NCBI RefSeq assembly: GCF_042466665.1
Contig: NZ_CP162102.1
Location: forward strand, 8,556,001 to 8,620,000
Source of the DNA: Peterkaempfera podocarpi
GTDB taxonomy: Bacteria; Actinomycetota; Actinomycetes; Streptomycetales; Streptomycetaceae
Length of the DNA stretch: 64,000 bases
Reading direction: 5' to 3'
The notes below the pieces were generated by a model. It saw only the letters and a list, made by a program, of their open reading frames with translations, made no database searches and was not told the origin of the DNA. Positions 8,680-16,217 of the stretch are shown piece by piece. The number at the start of each line of letters is the position of its first letter. Position 1 is the stretch's first letter. The position numbers were made by a program, and so were the translations under genes.

Positions 8680-9060
8680 TCAGACCTCTCTTTTGGACTG
8701 TCCGGCGCTTTTCCGACCTTCGGGTTGGCGAGGTTCACCTTGGTGGCGGCGCGTCATACGTACGTGCGGTTCGCCGAGCCGGGTGCGCAGCGCGGGCGCC
8801 GGAGCTGTGGCGTGCGGGGTCAGGCCCGGGGCGGCCGGGGGGCGATGCCGTCGGGGCGGATGAGGCGGCGGCCCAGAGATCGCCGCGGCGGGTGCAGGGG
8901 TGGCCTCCCGGGGCGGCAGGTGGCCCCGCTATCCGGCCGCATTCGTGAGGACTCGGTTGCGGCCCAGGGCGAGGAGGCTTCCGACGCGCGGGCTCCCATG
9001 GCGCGAAGCGTCACATTCCTCGCGCTTGCCTTTTTCGGTACCTGGGCTGGTCGGACCGCC
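8680..9060. other. no gene recognised
   Basis: Stretch upstream of the lipase and downstream of the YjbR remnant. Several high-GC open frames exist but none has a start, ribosome site or recognisable motif. Confidence 0.4.
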
Positions 9061-9360
9061 TCAGCGCTCGTCGACTCTGCGCAGCCCGGGCCAGTCCAGC
9101 AGGAGTTGCCGGGTACGCGGAAGCTTGGCGACGACCAGATCGTAGGAGTCCTCGATCAACTCGCGGACCAGGTCGTCGGGCAGTGATCCGCCGAGGAGCA
9201 CCGTGTTCCCATGGCGCTTCTCGGGATGGTCCAGTTTCACTGAGACGGCCGCAGCCAGGCCGTTGCCGATCCGCTCGGCACTGACATCGGGGTTCGTTGC
9301 TGTCAGCAGACGCCGTTCCCGCGCGTAGGCGTCGCCGGCGGATGCCACCCCGTCGCGGAA
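9061..9360 (-). pseudogene. MmcQ/YjbR-family DNA-binding protein, C-terminal remnant
   Basis: The last part of the frame that continues from the xylanase encodes KRHGNTVLLGGSLPDDLVRE followed by LIEDSYDLVVAKLP. This is the characteristic C-terminus of MmcQ/YjbR proteins. No start of its own was found and the N-terminal half is missing or degraded. It is joined to the xylanase only because that gene lost its stop by a frameshift. Confidence 0.6.
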
Positions 9361-10839
9361 GCCGCTGCGTGTGTGCCCTCTGCGGAGGCGACCCGACCCC
9401 GTGGAGACGGACCGCGGCGCCGGGCCGCCCGCCCGCCCCGTGAGGGGCGAGACGGGCGACCCGGCGCCGGTGGCGGTCCGATCGGAGATCAGATCAGCTC
9501 GCGGTGCAGGTAGCGTCGGAGCGGTGTTGCTGCCGCTGTAGTTGGCGTTGAAGCCGAAGGTGGTGCTGCCACCCGCGGTGATGGCGCCGTTGGAGGTCGT
9601 GTTGTTCACCGTGACGCCCGTGCCGGACTGGGTGTAGGTGCCGTTCCACAGGCTGGTGATGGTCTGGTTGCCGGGGAAGGTCCAGGCGACCTTCCAGCCC
9701 TTGGTGGCGGCGGTCCCGTTGTTCTTGACGGTCACTGTGCCGGTGAACCCGGAGCCCCAGTCCTGGCTGTTGGCGTAGGTCGCCGAGCAGCCGCTGCTGG
9801 TGCCACCGCCGCCGGTGCTGCCACCGCTGCTCGCGGCGGTGGTGGCGTTGACGGCGGTGGAGGCGGCGGAGGTGTTGCCGGCCGCGTCGTAGGCCGAGAC
9901 CGTGTAGCTGTACGCCGTGGAGGCGGACAGGCCGCTGTCGGTGTAGCTGGTGCCCGAGGTCGTGCCGACCTTGGTGCCGTTGCGGTACACGTTGTAGCCG
10001 GTGACAGCGGTGTTGTCCGTGGAGGCGGTCCAGGACAGCGACGCGGAGCTGCTGGTGGTGCCGGTGACCCTCAGACCGCTCGGGACCGACGGAGCGGTGG
10101 TGTCACTGGTGCTGCCGCCGGTGGTGCCGCCGGTGGAGGAGCCCTGGCTCACCTTGATGTTGGAGTTGCCGCTGCTCCCGTAGCCCTCGGTGGCCAGGAT
10201 CTCGTAGTTCGGGGTGCCGAGGTTCAGGCCCGCGGTTGCCCAAGCCTTGAAGAAGTTGTCCACGGTGATGGTGCCGCCGGTGCGCTTCGACTGGCGGATC
10301 GCCCAGAACTGCTTGAACGTCGCGGTGCCCTGGATGGACGGCTGGTTGACGCGGTCCGTCTGGTACAGGTCGTAGGTGCTGCCGTCGCTGACGACTGAGC
10401 CCAGCTTGGTGGCGCCGGAACTCGGGTTGTAGTTGCCGTAGTTGTCGACGATGTAGTACTCGATGAGCGGGTTCGTGGTCCAGCCGTACAGCGACAGGTA
10501 GCAGTTGCCGTTGCAGTTCCATGTGCCCGAGTAGGTCACGGGCGCGGTCGTGCCCGGGTTCCAGCCCTTGCCGGCCACGAAGTTGGTGACGTTGGTCCAG
10601 GTGGTGCTGTAGCCGTTGCTTCCATCGAGCGTCATGGAGGCCTGGCCGCTGTCCTGGCTCCAGAACGAGTAGAAGTACCCGCCGTCGGTGTTGGTGGTGT
10701 TCGAGGTGACGACGGTGGAGGCGTTGGCGGTGCTGGGCACGGCGACGACGGCTGCGAGGGCGAGCACCAGGATGCGTGCCTTGCTGACGGTCCGCCAGAG
10801 ACGGCCACCACTAGGACGCTTGGAGCGAGTGAAGTTCAC
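9061..10839 (-). CDS. secreted GH11 endo-xylanase with Fn3 and frameshifted CBM2
   Basis: Extracellular beta-1,4-xylanase. Order: signal peptide (residues 1-41), GH11 jelly roll with nucleophile Glu in NPLIEYYIVDNYG and acid/base Glu in ILATEGYGSSG, Ser/Gly linker, Fn3 domain (about 250-335), Gly/Ser linker and CBM2 (about 350-440). CBM2 normally ends in a Cys-containing tail that bonds to the Cys at its start. Here one base is missing near 9510, so the tail TCTAS and its stop (9494) are read out of frame and translation continues 144 codons to 9061 through a YjbR remnant. GTG 10839 follows GAAGGAA. The catalytic domain is intact, so the enzyme may still act. Confidence 0.88.
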   Translation of the reverse strand: MNFTRSKRPSGGRLWRTVSKARILVLALAAVVAVPSTANASTVVTSNTTNTDGGYFYSFWSQDSGQASMTLDGSNGYSTTWTNVTNFVAGKGWNPGTTAPVTYSGTWNCNGNCYLSLYGWTTNPLIEYYIVDNYGNYNPSSGATKLGSVVSDGSTYDLYQTDRVNQPSIQGTATFKQFWAIRQSKRTGGTITVDNFFKAWATAGLNLGTPNYEILATEGYGSSGNSNIKVSQGSSTGGTTGGSTSDTTAPSVPSGLRVTGTTSSSASLSWTASTDNTAVTGYNVYRNGTKVGTTSGTSYTDSGLSASTAYSYTVSAYDAAGNTSAASTAVNATTAASSGGSTGGGGTSSGCSATYANSQDWGSGFTGTVTVKNNGTAATKGWKVAWTFPGNQTITSLWNGTYTQSGTGVTVNNTTSNGAITAGGSTTFGFNANYSGSNTAPTLPAPRADLISDRTATGAGSPVSPLTGRAGGPAPRSVSTGSGRLRRGHTRSGFRDGVASAGDAYARERRLLTATNPDVSAERIGNGLAAAVSVKLDHPEKRHGNTVLLGGSLPDDLVRELIEDSYDLVVAKLPRTRQLLLDWPGLRRVDER

Positions 10840-11051
10840 GTATCTGCGTTCCTTCTCGGGAAAGCTGACGGGAGGGCAGCTGCATGGCGCGACCCGGCGC
10901 AGCGCCGTCGGCCGCGGTGGCGGCCGGCGTGCGGGTGTCGTGCGACGCGGCAGGGGTGGCCAGGCGCCGTACGCCGGAGGCCGGAGAACATCAAGGCCGA
11001 ACCGCGATGGGCGGCTTGGGCCGGCAGTGGTGTGGCCTGCCGACGGCGATG

Positions 11052-11080
11052 ATGTTGGACCGGAGCTGTCGGGCTGTCAA
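11052..11080 (-). promoter_or_regulatory. probable xylanase promoter
   Basis: On the minus strand, TTGACA (11075-11080), a 17-bp spacer and CAACAT (11052-11057), about 210 bp before the xylanase start. The -35 box is perfect, the -10 weak, which suits an activated or tightly regulated gene. Confidence 0.4.
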
Positions 11081-11083
11081 CAC

Positions 11084-11103
11084 TTTCGGCAGTTGTTGCG
11101 AAA
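11084..11103. promoter_or_regulatory. imperfect palindrome next to the xylanase -35 box
   Basis: TTTCGGCAGTTGTTGCGAAA: arms TTTCGGCA / TTGCGAAA, directly upstream of the -35 box. It shares the core CTTTCGGCA with the amylase operator, suggesting a LacI-type repressor of sugar-polymer genes. Confidence 0.45.
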
Positions 11104-11239
11104 ACATTCTGTCGACGTGGAATCCTATGGGCAAAAGTTTTGCCTGGTAGCAGGCTTCTTCTGGGCGTCCGCCTGCTTAATCTCGCCGATGTGGGATGTG
11201 TCGGGTGAAGGGGTGTGGCTTTGGAGGGAGTCGCCATTG

Positions 11240-11261
11240 CGAAAGTTTCGGACCGTGGTCC
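11240..11261. repeat. two adjoining palindromes (CGAAAGTTTCG and GGACCGTGGTCC)
   Basis: CGAAAGTTTCG (11240-11250) is an inverted repeat around a central G; GGACC-GT-GGTCC (11250-11261) follows with one shared base. The GAAAGTTTC core recurs upstream of the chitinase gene (59382-59390). Similar elements are known near streptomycete xylanase and cellulase genes. It lies about 400 bp from the xylanase start, so its target is uncertain. Confidence 0.4.
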
Positions 11262-11439
11262 GATCATTGTGTGCAGCCGGTGCGGGGAGGAGCACGCCGG
11301 CGGTCCCGGACGGCGCGCCGCATAACGGCTCGCTTCACCACGATCCGGATGACGCACCCCGACGGCATCCAGCCGGGCGCGGTCCGGCTGGACAACGCTC
11401 CAGCGGGCTCGGAGATGACGCAGCGCGGACGGCTTCATC

Positions 11440-11844
11440 GTGGGCGGCCCGAAGCTTGGCACGGGCACCAACGCCGAGCACAGCATCACCGTCGCGCAAC
11501 TGCCCGACGCCGCCGAACTGGTCTTCACGACGTTGGAGACCCACAGCCATGGCACGGTCTCCCGCTGGATCCAGCTCCCGGACGGGCAGAGCGAACCGGA
11601 ATGCCCCGCGCCGGTGCTGAAACTCAAGGCCACTACCGCAGGCGGCGCGCCCGCCCCCCGTACCTCTCCCGGCGGCGCCGCCTGGGCCTCACCCCCTTCT
11701 GCCGCCGCATCGTCTGCTGCTCCTCAGGCAGTAGCAGGCAGGCAGAACAGCGGCGGCTCGTCGGGAGTCGCGGTGCTCATCAACCTGCGAGCCGCCCTGG
11801 CTGTTGCTGTCGCCGGCTGGCTGATCCGACGCCGCCACGGCTGA
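11440..11844 (+). CDS. hypothetical protein with C-terminal membrane anchor (probably N-terminally truncated)
   Basis: Well-coded frame beginning VGGPKLGTGTNAEHSITVAQ, then a Pro/Ala/Ser-rich linker and a single C-terminal hydrophobic segment (VAVLINLRAALAVAVAGW) followed by LIRRRHG, a classic stop-transfer anchor. This suggests the tail of a secreted, membrane-anchored cell-surface protein. GTG 11440 has no clear ribosome site and coding appears to extend a few codons upstream, so the real N-terminus with its signal peptide is probably lost. Family not recognised. Confidence 0.45.
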   Translation: MGGPKLGTGTNAEHSITVAQLPDAAELVFTTLETHSHGTVSRWIQLPDGQSEPECPAPVLKLKATTAGGAPAPRTSPGGAAWASPPSAAASSAAPQAVAGRQNSGGSSGVAVLINLRAALAVAVAGWLIRRRHG

Positions 11845-11909
11845 GCCCATCACCTGCGACAAGCCGGTGGGGGACCCGTCCTGCACGGACCGGCCCCCAC
11901 CTCGCACGG

Positions 11910-12113
11910 TCAGCGGCTGAAAATGGCGGCCACCGCGCGCCGCATCACCGAGATGGTGCGGCGCCGGTCCGTGCTCCTCGGTGCGAGCGGGGGTTGGACG
12001 ACAGCCGAGCCCTGCACTGCCTTCGCCGTCGGGCACGGGAGAGGCTCAGGTCGAGAGCGGGCGGCTTCGGCGCGCACCAACGCGGCCATAGCTGAGTAGA
12101 GGTCCAGGGGCAT
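11910..12113 (-). CDS. small Arg/Ala-rich hypothetical protein (67 aa)
   Basis: ATG 12113 is preceded by a strong AGGAG at 8-nt spacing, the best evidence that it is translated. Sequence starts MPLDLYSAMAALVRAEAARS and ends in a basic tail. No membrane segment or known domain. It lies downstream of the next minus-strand gene and could be co-transcribed with it. Confidence 0.45.
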   Translation of the reverse strand: MPLDLYSAMAALVRAEAARSRPEPLPCPTAKAVQGSAVVQPPLAPRSTDRRRTISVMRRAVAAIFSR

Positions 12114-12216
12114 GGCGATATCTCCTGCGAAGCTGATCCAGGGCGTGTGAGGGACGCACTGTCACCCAGGCCACAGCGCCAGAACAGCGCGGGGCGCAAG
12201 GGCAGCACGGGGACGC

Positions 12217-12657
12217 TCAGCAGCGCAGGACCACAGTCCTCACCGGAAAACCGCCGGGTTCCTTCGTGCAAGCCGCGCCCGCGAGGACAGCCGACCCACC
12301 GTCGGGTCCGGTTGTCGTCCCAATTGTGGCTACGGCGGCAGTGTCGTCCGTCACCGCACCAACGGGGCGCAGATGACGGGCCGCGCGCGGACTCTCACAC
12401 GCGCTGCCTCCGGCGCCATGACCACAGGTGCCCTCCCCGGGCTGGGCCACCACGGCCGCGCCGCAGCCGCGAGCAGGCGCTGACGTCGGCGTCAGCGCCT
12501 GCTCGACACGGTTGGTGCAGTGGGCGGTGTCAGGAAGGGGCATATGCCGGGACCCGGGTGTCAGCACGGCGTGCAGCAGCGCCAGCATCGCGACTGCCAC
12601 GCACGCGCGCAGCGTGAGGCCCGCGATGCCGCCACGGACACGGCCGTTGCTGATCAC
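12217..12657 (-). CDS. hypothetical exported or membrane protein
   Basis: GTG 12657 follows GGGAG. The N-terminus VISNGRVRGGIAGLTLRACV continues into a hydrophobic helix (AVAMLALLHAVL), so a signal peptide or anchor is likely. The rest is Ala/Gly/Thr-rich with five or six Cys, suggesting disulfides outside the membrane. 146 residues. No family recognised. Confidence 0.45.
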   Translation of the reverse strand: MISNGRVRGGIAGLTLRACVAVAMLALLHAVLTPGSRHMPLPDTAHCTNRVEQALTPTSAPARGCGAAVVAQPGEGTCGHGAGGSACESPRAARHLRPVGAVTDDTAAVATIGTTTGPDGGSAVLAGAACTKEPGGFPVRTVVLRC

Positions 12658-12839
12658 ATGACACTCCCGAAGATCAGGTTCCACTTAACCCTTCGAAGGT
12701 GGCATCAGCCCAGCCCGTTCACCCGCAAGGGTGAGGAATTCGTCCCTTTCGGTGAAGCGCAAGCCGCCAGCGCCACAAATGCTCACAAGAACTCGCGCAT
12801 CGGCCCGCCGCCCCACCCCTTGCTCCTGGCCAGCCAGAA

Positions 12840-12945
12840 GACGGGTCCTGGCCAACGGGGACGGCCCGGTCGTCATGGCCCGCGCTGACATGGATGCCCT
12901 TCCTGTACGCGAAGAAACCGGACTGCCCTACGCCTCCAGATGCGT
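12840..12945 (+). pseudogene. M20-family amidohydrolase fragment
   Basis: Encodes VLANGDGPVVMARADMDALP followed by VREETGLPYAS, the strongly conserved N-terminal metal-site region of M20 peptidases/hippurate hydrolases (the Asp in RADMDALP). Both flanks are unrelated, so only about 35 codons remain. Confidence 0.65.
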
Positions 12946-13125
12946 CCGGTGTACGCTCCCGGGCACCGCACCAAGACGCTCGACCATCCGGAGGCTGGTG
13001 CGCTGCGGTTGAACTGCGACGTCCTGCTCGTGCCCGAGGACGACCAGGAGGTCGTCCTGATGACGGCCGACCCCGGCTCGCCAGCCGTACGGGCCCTGCG
13101 AGGGCAGGCAGGGCAAGCAGCCTGA
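12940..13125 (+). pseudogene. C-terminal fragment of an MmyB-type XRE regulator
   Basis: About 60 residues ending TADPGSPAVRALRGQAGQAA, matching the closing segment of MmyB-like ligand domains (compare TAEPGSPSEGALRRL in the XRE gene at 3.9-5.0 kb). It begins directly at the end of the M20 fragment. Not a functional gene. Confidence 0.65.
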
Positions 13126-13766
13126 CGCAGCGTGAATCCGGGCTGGGGCTGCTGGGACCGTGCGCGGCTGAGCAACAGTCCTGCAAGGAGGCCTTCCGCG
13201 GCGTTGACGAGGTCTTCTGCAACACCGGCTTCTTCGCCACCGCCAGCCCCCCGCCAGGAGTACGCGCAGGGGCTGCGGGTCGTGCGCGCGGCAGCTGGCC
13301 ACCACCGGCTGGGACGGCACCACCGGCGGATGACCACGCCGGCGCAATCGCACCGCTCCTGGCGGCGACGCAGTCTCCCGTGAGGCACATCTGGCACAAC
13401 TACCTCGCCCGGTACCTTACGAAGGCCTCGGCAACGGCAACTGCCCAACAACGCACCGATCTGACGATATGTCACCAAAGTGCAATCCCGTCGGCGTCTT
13501 TGAGTCGATTCCCACACCGCTCGGATCGAAAGGCGCATGCGCGAGGGCAGCACCGCCGTCACAACTGCGCATGCGGACGACCGGCCACGGAACCGAGAGG
13601 TCGGGTCCACGGTTCATGCCCGCCTGGACTGTGACGTCCTCACCGTCGACGGCGCCGGCCTGTGGATCGCCGCCGTCACCGCTCCGAGGGGGGCCCACGG
13701 CAGATGCCATGTTATTGCCGTCCTCCTCGGCATCACCGTCCGGGCGGAGGCGCCCGCACGTGGCAG
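13126..13766. other. no gene recognised
   Basis: About 640 bp of mixed sequence. Short plus-strand frames have coding-like composition but no start with a ribosome site and no family motif. Probably further debris. Confidence 0.4.
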
Positions 13767-14180
13767 CTATCGCGTGACGCGTACCTGGAGGATAAGGTCG
13801 CGGGGCTCGGCGAAGCCGATGCTGCGATAGAGCGCCTCGCCGTCGGAGGTGGAGGCCAGGCGTACGGTCGTGGCGGCCGTCTCGTCGGTGAACCAGGTCA
13901 GCAGTGCGCTCATGCAGGCGCGGGCGAGTCCGCGGTTGCGGAAGTCCGGTGACGTGAAGACGTTGGCGATCTCTCCGCGTTGCCCGCTGCGGTTGCGCGG
14001 GCTCGGGGCGTGGTCGTCGATGGTGCCAACGGCACAGCCGACCACGCCGGAGGACAGCTCGGCTGGCCGGTTGCCCATCGTCAGGATGGCGACGCCAACG
14101 CGCAGGTGTCCCACGAACGCTCCGTTCCTCTGGGCCGGTTGCCGCGATGGTAACCGCCCGGTGAACCCGCTACTGACCAA
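13767..14180 (-). pseudogene. GNAT acetyltransferase, N-terminally truncated
   Basis: The acetyl-CoA-binding core is clear: VFTSPDFRNRGLARACMSAL (motif A, R-N-R-G-L-A) and a C-terminal ALYRSIGFAEPRD. The first 40 residues do not look like a GNAT start, and no good ribosome site precedes the first in-frame start. Probably the C-terminal two-thirds of an acetyltransferase; a shortened working protein is less likely. Confidence 0.6.
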
Positions 14181-14193
14181 CGGAGGTCACGCG

Positions 14194-14412
14194 ATGCCGA
14201 CCCCTCGCCTCGGCGACTACATCACCGGGCCCGCTGACGGCCTGCTGGACGGCACCCCCTACGAGGGCCTGGAGAAGGCTGACCTGGCGCACTTCCTCGC
14301 CTGCTGGGATGACCGGCACCGCCAGGCCCTGGTCGGCCTCACCGATCGCATCCACCGCAGTGCCAGGATCCATCCCACCGCGATCATCGGCGGTGACGTC
14401 ATCATCGGGCCT
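14194..14412 (+). pseudogene. left-handed beta-helix (hexapeptide) protein, 3' cut by IS630 remnant
   Basis: ATG 14194 has a good GGAGGT. 73 residues ending ARIHPTAIIGGDVIIGPG, the hexapeptide turn signature of acyltransferases and sugar nucleotidyltransferases. The reading breaks at 14412 where the transposase fragment begins. A genuine promoter-proximal half interrupted by insertion. Confidence 0.6.
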
Positions 14413-14870
14413 GGGTCCGGGTGTGGGAGTTCTCCCTGGGTCAGGAGGCGGACAAGGGCCCGGTGGCGCACGGCTGGCCGGACCAGACCTGGACGCTGTC
14501 CCGGATCAAGACGCTCATCGGACGCCGGTTCCACAAGAGCTTCACCCTGTCGGGCATCGCGCAGATGCTTTGCCGGCGCGGTTGGAGCCGGCAGGTCCCC
14601 GACCGCCGCGCGCTGGAACGCGACGATGCCGCGGTGGCGGGCTGGGTGAAGGAGACCTGACCGTCCACGGAAGCACCGCGGCGACGCTCGACGCCTACCT
14701 CGTCTTCAAGGACGAGGCCGGATTCTCGATGACGCCGCCGACCGCCGGCACATGGTCCCGCCGCGGGACCACACCGATCGTCACGGTGCGCGGACGCTCC
14801 CCAGTGCCGCATCTCCATCGCAGCCCTGGCCTGCGACAAACCCGGCACCGCATCACTACGTCTGTAGTTG
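14412..14870 (+). mobile_element. IS630-family transposase remnant
   Basis: Two overlapping frames. The first (to a stop at 14660) carries the helix-turn-helix part, PVAHGWPDQTWTLSRIKTLI. The second, in the -1 frame, carries LVFKDEAGFSMTPP, the first acidic motif of the DDE domain. The rest of the catalytic domain is absent. The frame switch is at the same place as in the complete IS630 element at 23.8-24.9 kb. Confidence 0.75.
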
Positions 14871-15072
14871 ACGGTAGTCCCACCCGTGCCGCGTGCCTGG
14901 CGTGCCCGGACGCCGCAGCCCCCGGTGCCACACCGGGGGCTGCGCGCATATCGCCCGAGGTGGTGGACCGGTGGTGCGGAGCCCCCGAGGTTGACGAGAC
15001 CCTGGGGCACATCGCGATCACAGCACCGTCACAACCACCACGGCGCCGTCGCTGAGGCGGGATGCTGCTCGG

Positions 15073-15502
15073 ATGCGCACACCCGCCGCCATCGCCGCAC
15101 TCGCCGCCGCACTCGCGCTCACCGCCTGCAGCAGTGCCGCCAAGCCTGCCCGCCCCGACCAGCCCCACGGCAGCAGCCCTGGCCGCCAACGACGACGCCG
15201 GCAAAGGAGCCCTTGAGGACGCTGTACGCGCCTACTCCGACGCGTACTTCAAGCCCGACGCCGCGGCGGCGTACAGGATGCTGTCCACGCGGTGCTCGGC
15301 CAAGATTGATCAGCAGGTCTACAAGGCGCAGCTCGACGCCGCAGTGAAGACCTACGGCCACCAGGACATCAAGTCGGTGACCGTCAACCAGCGCTCCGAC
15401 GATCTCGCCCGCGTCTCCTACAACTACAGCGTGCCCGCGCTCGACCAGGCCGGGCAGCCGTGGGTACGCGAGAACGGCATCTGGCGATACGACGCCTGCT
15501 GA
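15073..15502 (+). pseudogene. secreted lipoprotein, frameshifted after the signal peptide
   Basis: From ATG 15073 the frame gives MRTPAAIAALAAALALTACS, a textbook lipoprotein signal with lipobox LTAC. This frame dies after about 45 codons. The mature domain (AAALAANDDAGKGALEDAVR to the natural end GIWRYDAC at 15502) lies one base out of frame, switching between 15140 and 15180. The 110-residue mature part resembles small NTF2-like exported proteins. Either a one-base indel mutation or a sequence error. Confidence 0.65.
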
Positions 15503-15739
15503 CACCCTGCGATCTCGGCCCCGCCATAGCCCACGCGCGGCAATCAAGGCGAGCAGCCCCGGAGTGCACCGCATCATCGCAGTAGAACAGGTCTGTCCCG
15601 ACACACGTCTCGGGGTGATGAACCGGTCCACCCTCGGGACGTGTGACTCCCGTCCTCCCCGGACGCTGGCTGCCGCAAGCTGCAAGCGAGCAGACACGCG
15701 CGGGTACCTGTGGTCGCTTCGCCACAGCCACCGCGTTCT

Positions 15740-15985
15740 GGATCACGGACGGTCCTGTCGTCAGACCCTGACTCTGTACCCGCAGCCAGCCGGCACTGGC
15801 GCGCAACTGCGCATCGTCTTCGACTCAGGCCCGGGCAGATACGTCCCGGGGGCGTGCCCTTCGGTTCCGGCGACGCCGGTTACGTCCGGGGCAACTCTTT
15901 GAACCTGCACGAGCCCGGGGCCGTCCGTACCCTTCTCGACGCGGCTTTGGCCGGTGGCTGGAAGCCCGATGAGGGGGGTGGTTGA
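15740..15985 (+). pseudogene. C-terminal fragment of a hypothetical protein
   Basis: Ends in PFGSGDAGYVRGNSLNLHEP then GAVRTLLDAALAGGWKPDE, with strong codon bias. The reading frame changes near 15835 and no start is seen. It looks like the tail of a cytoplasmic protein; family unknown. Confidence 0.4.
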
Positions 15986-16217
15986 GCTCGATGGGTGGCC
16001 TCTTCTGGAGTCGTTGACCGGGCAATCGTGAACGATCTCCCTCAGGGACGCGGTAGACGGCCGGGCCGGTGACGTGAGGCACGCGTGGGCCTGCTGGGGC
16101 ACCGGGACGGCGGACACGCCCCCCACAAAGAGGCAATGTCTGGATCGTTCCTCAATAGTGCAGATTGTCAGGGCAGGGTCGTAGCGATATAACCACTATG
16201 TGTGAGGATCGATTGCC

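Noticed and set aside
6860..8863. Very long plus-strand open frame opposite the lipase
   Set aside because: Shadow of the lipase gene; low-complexity Gly/Arg/Asp content and no ribosome site.
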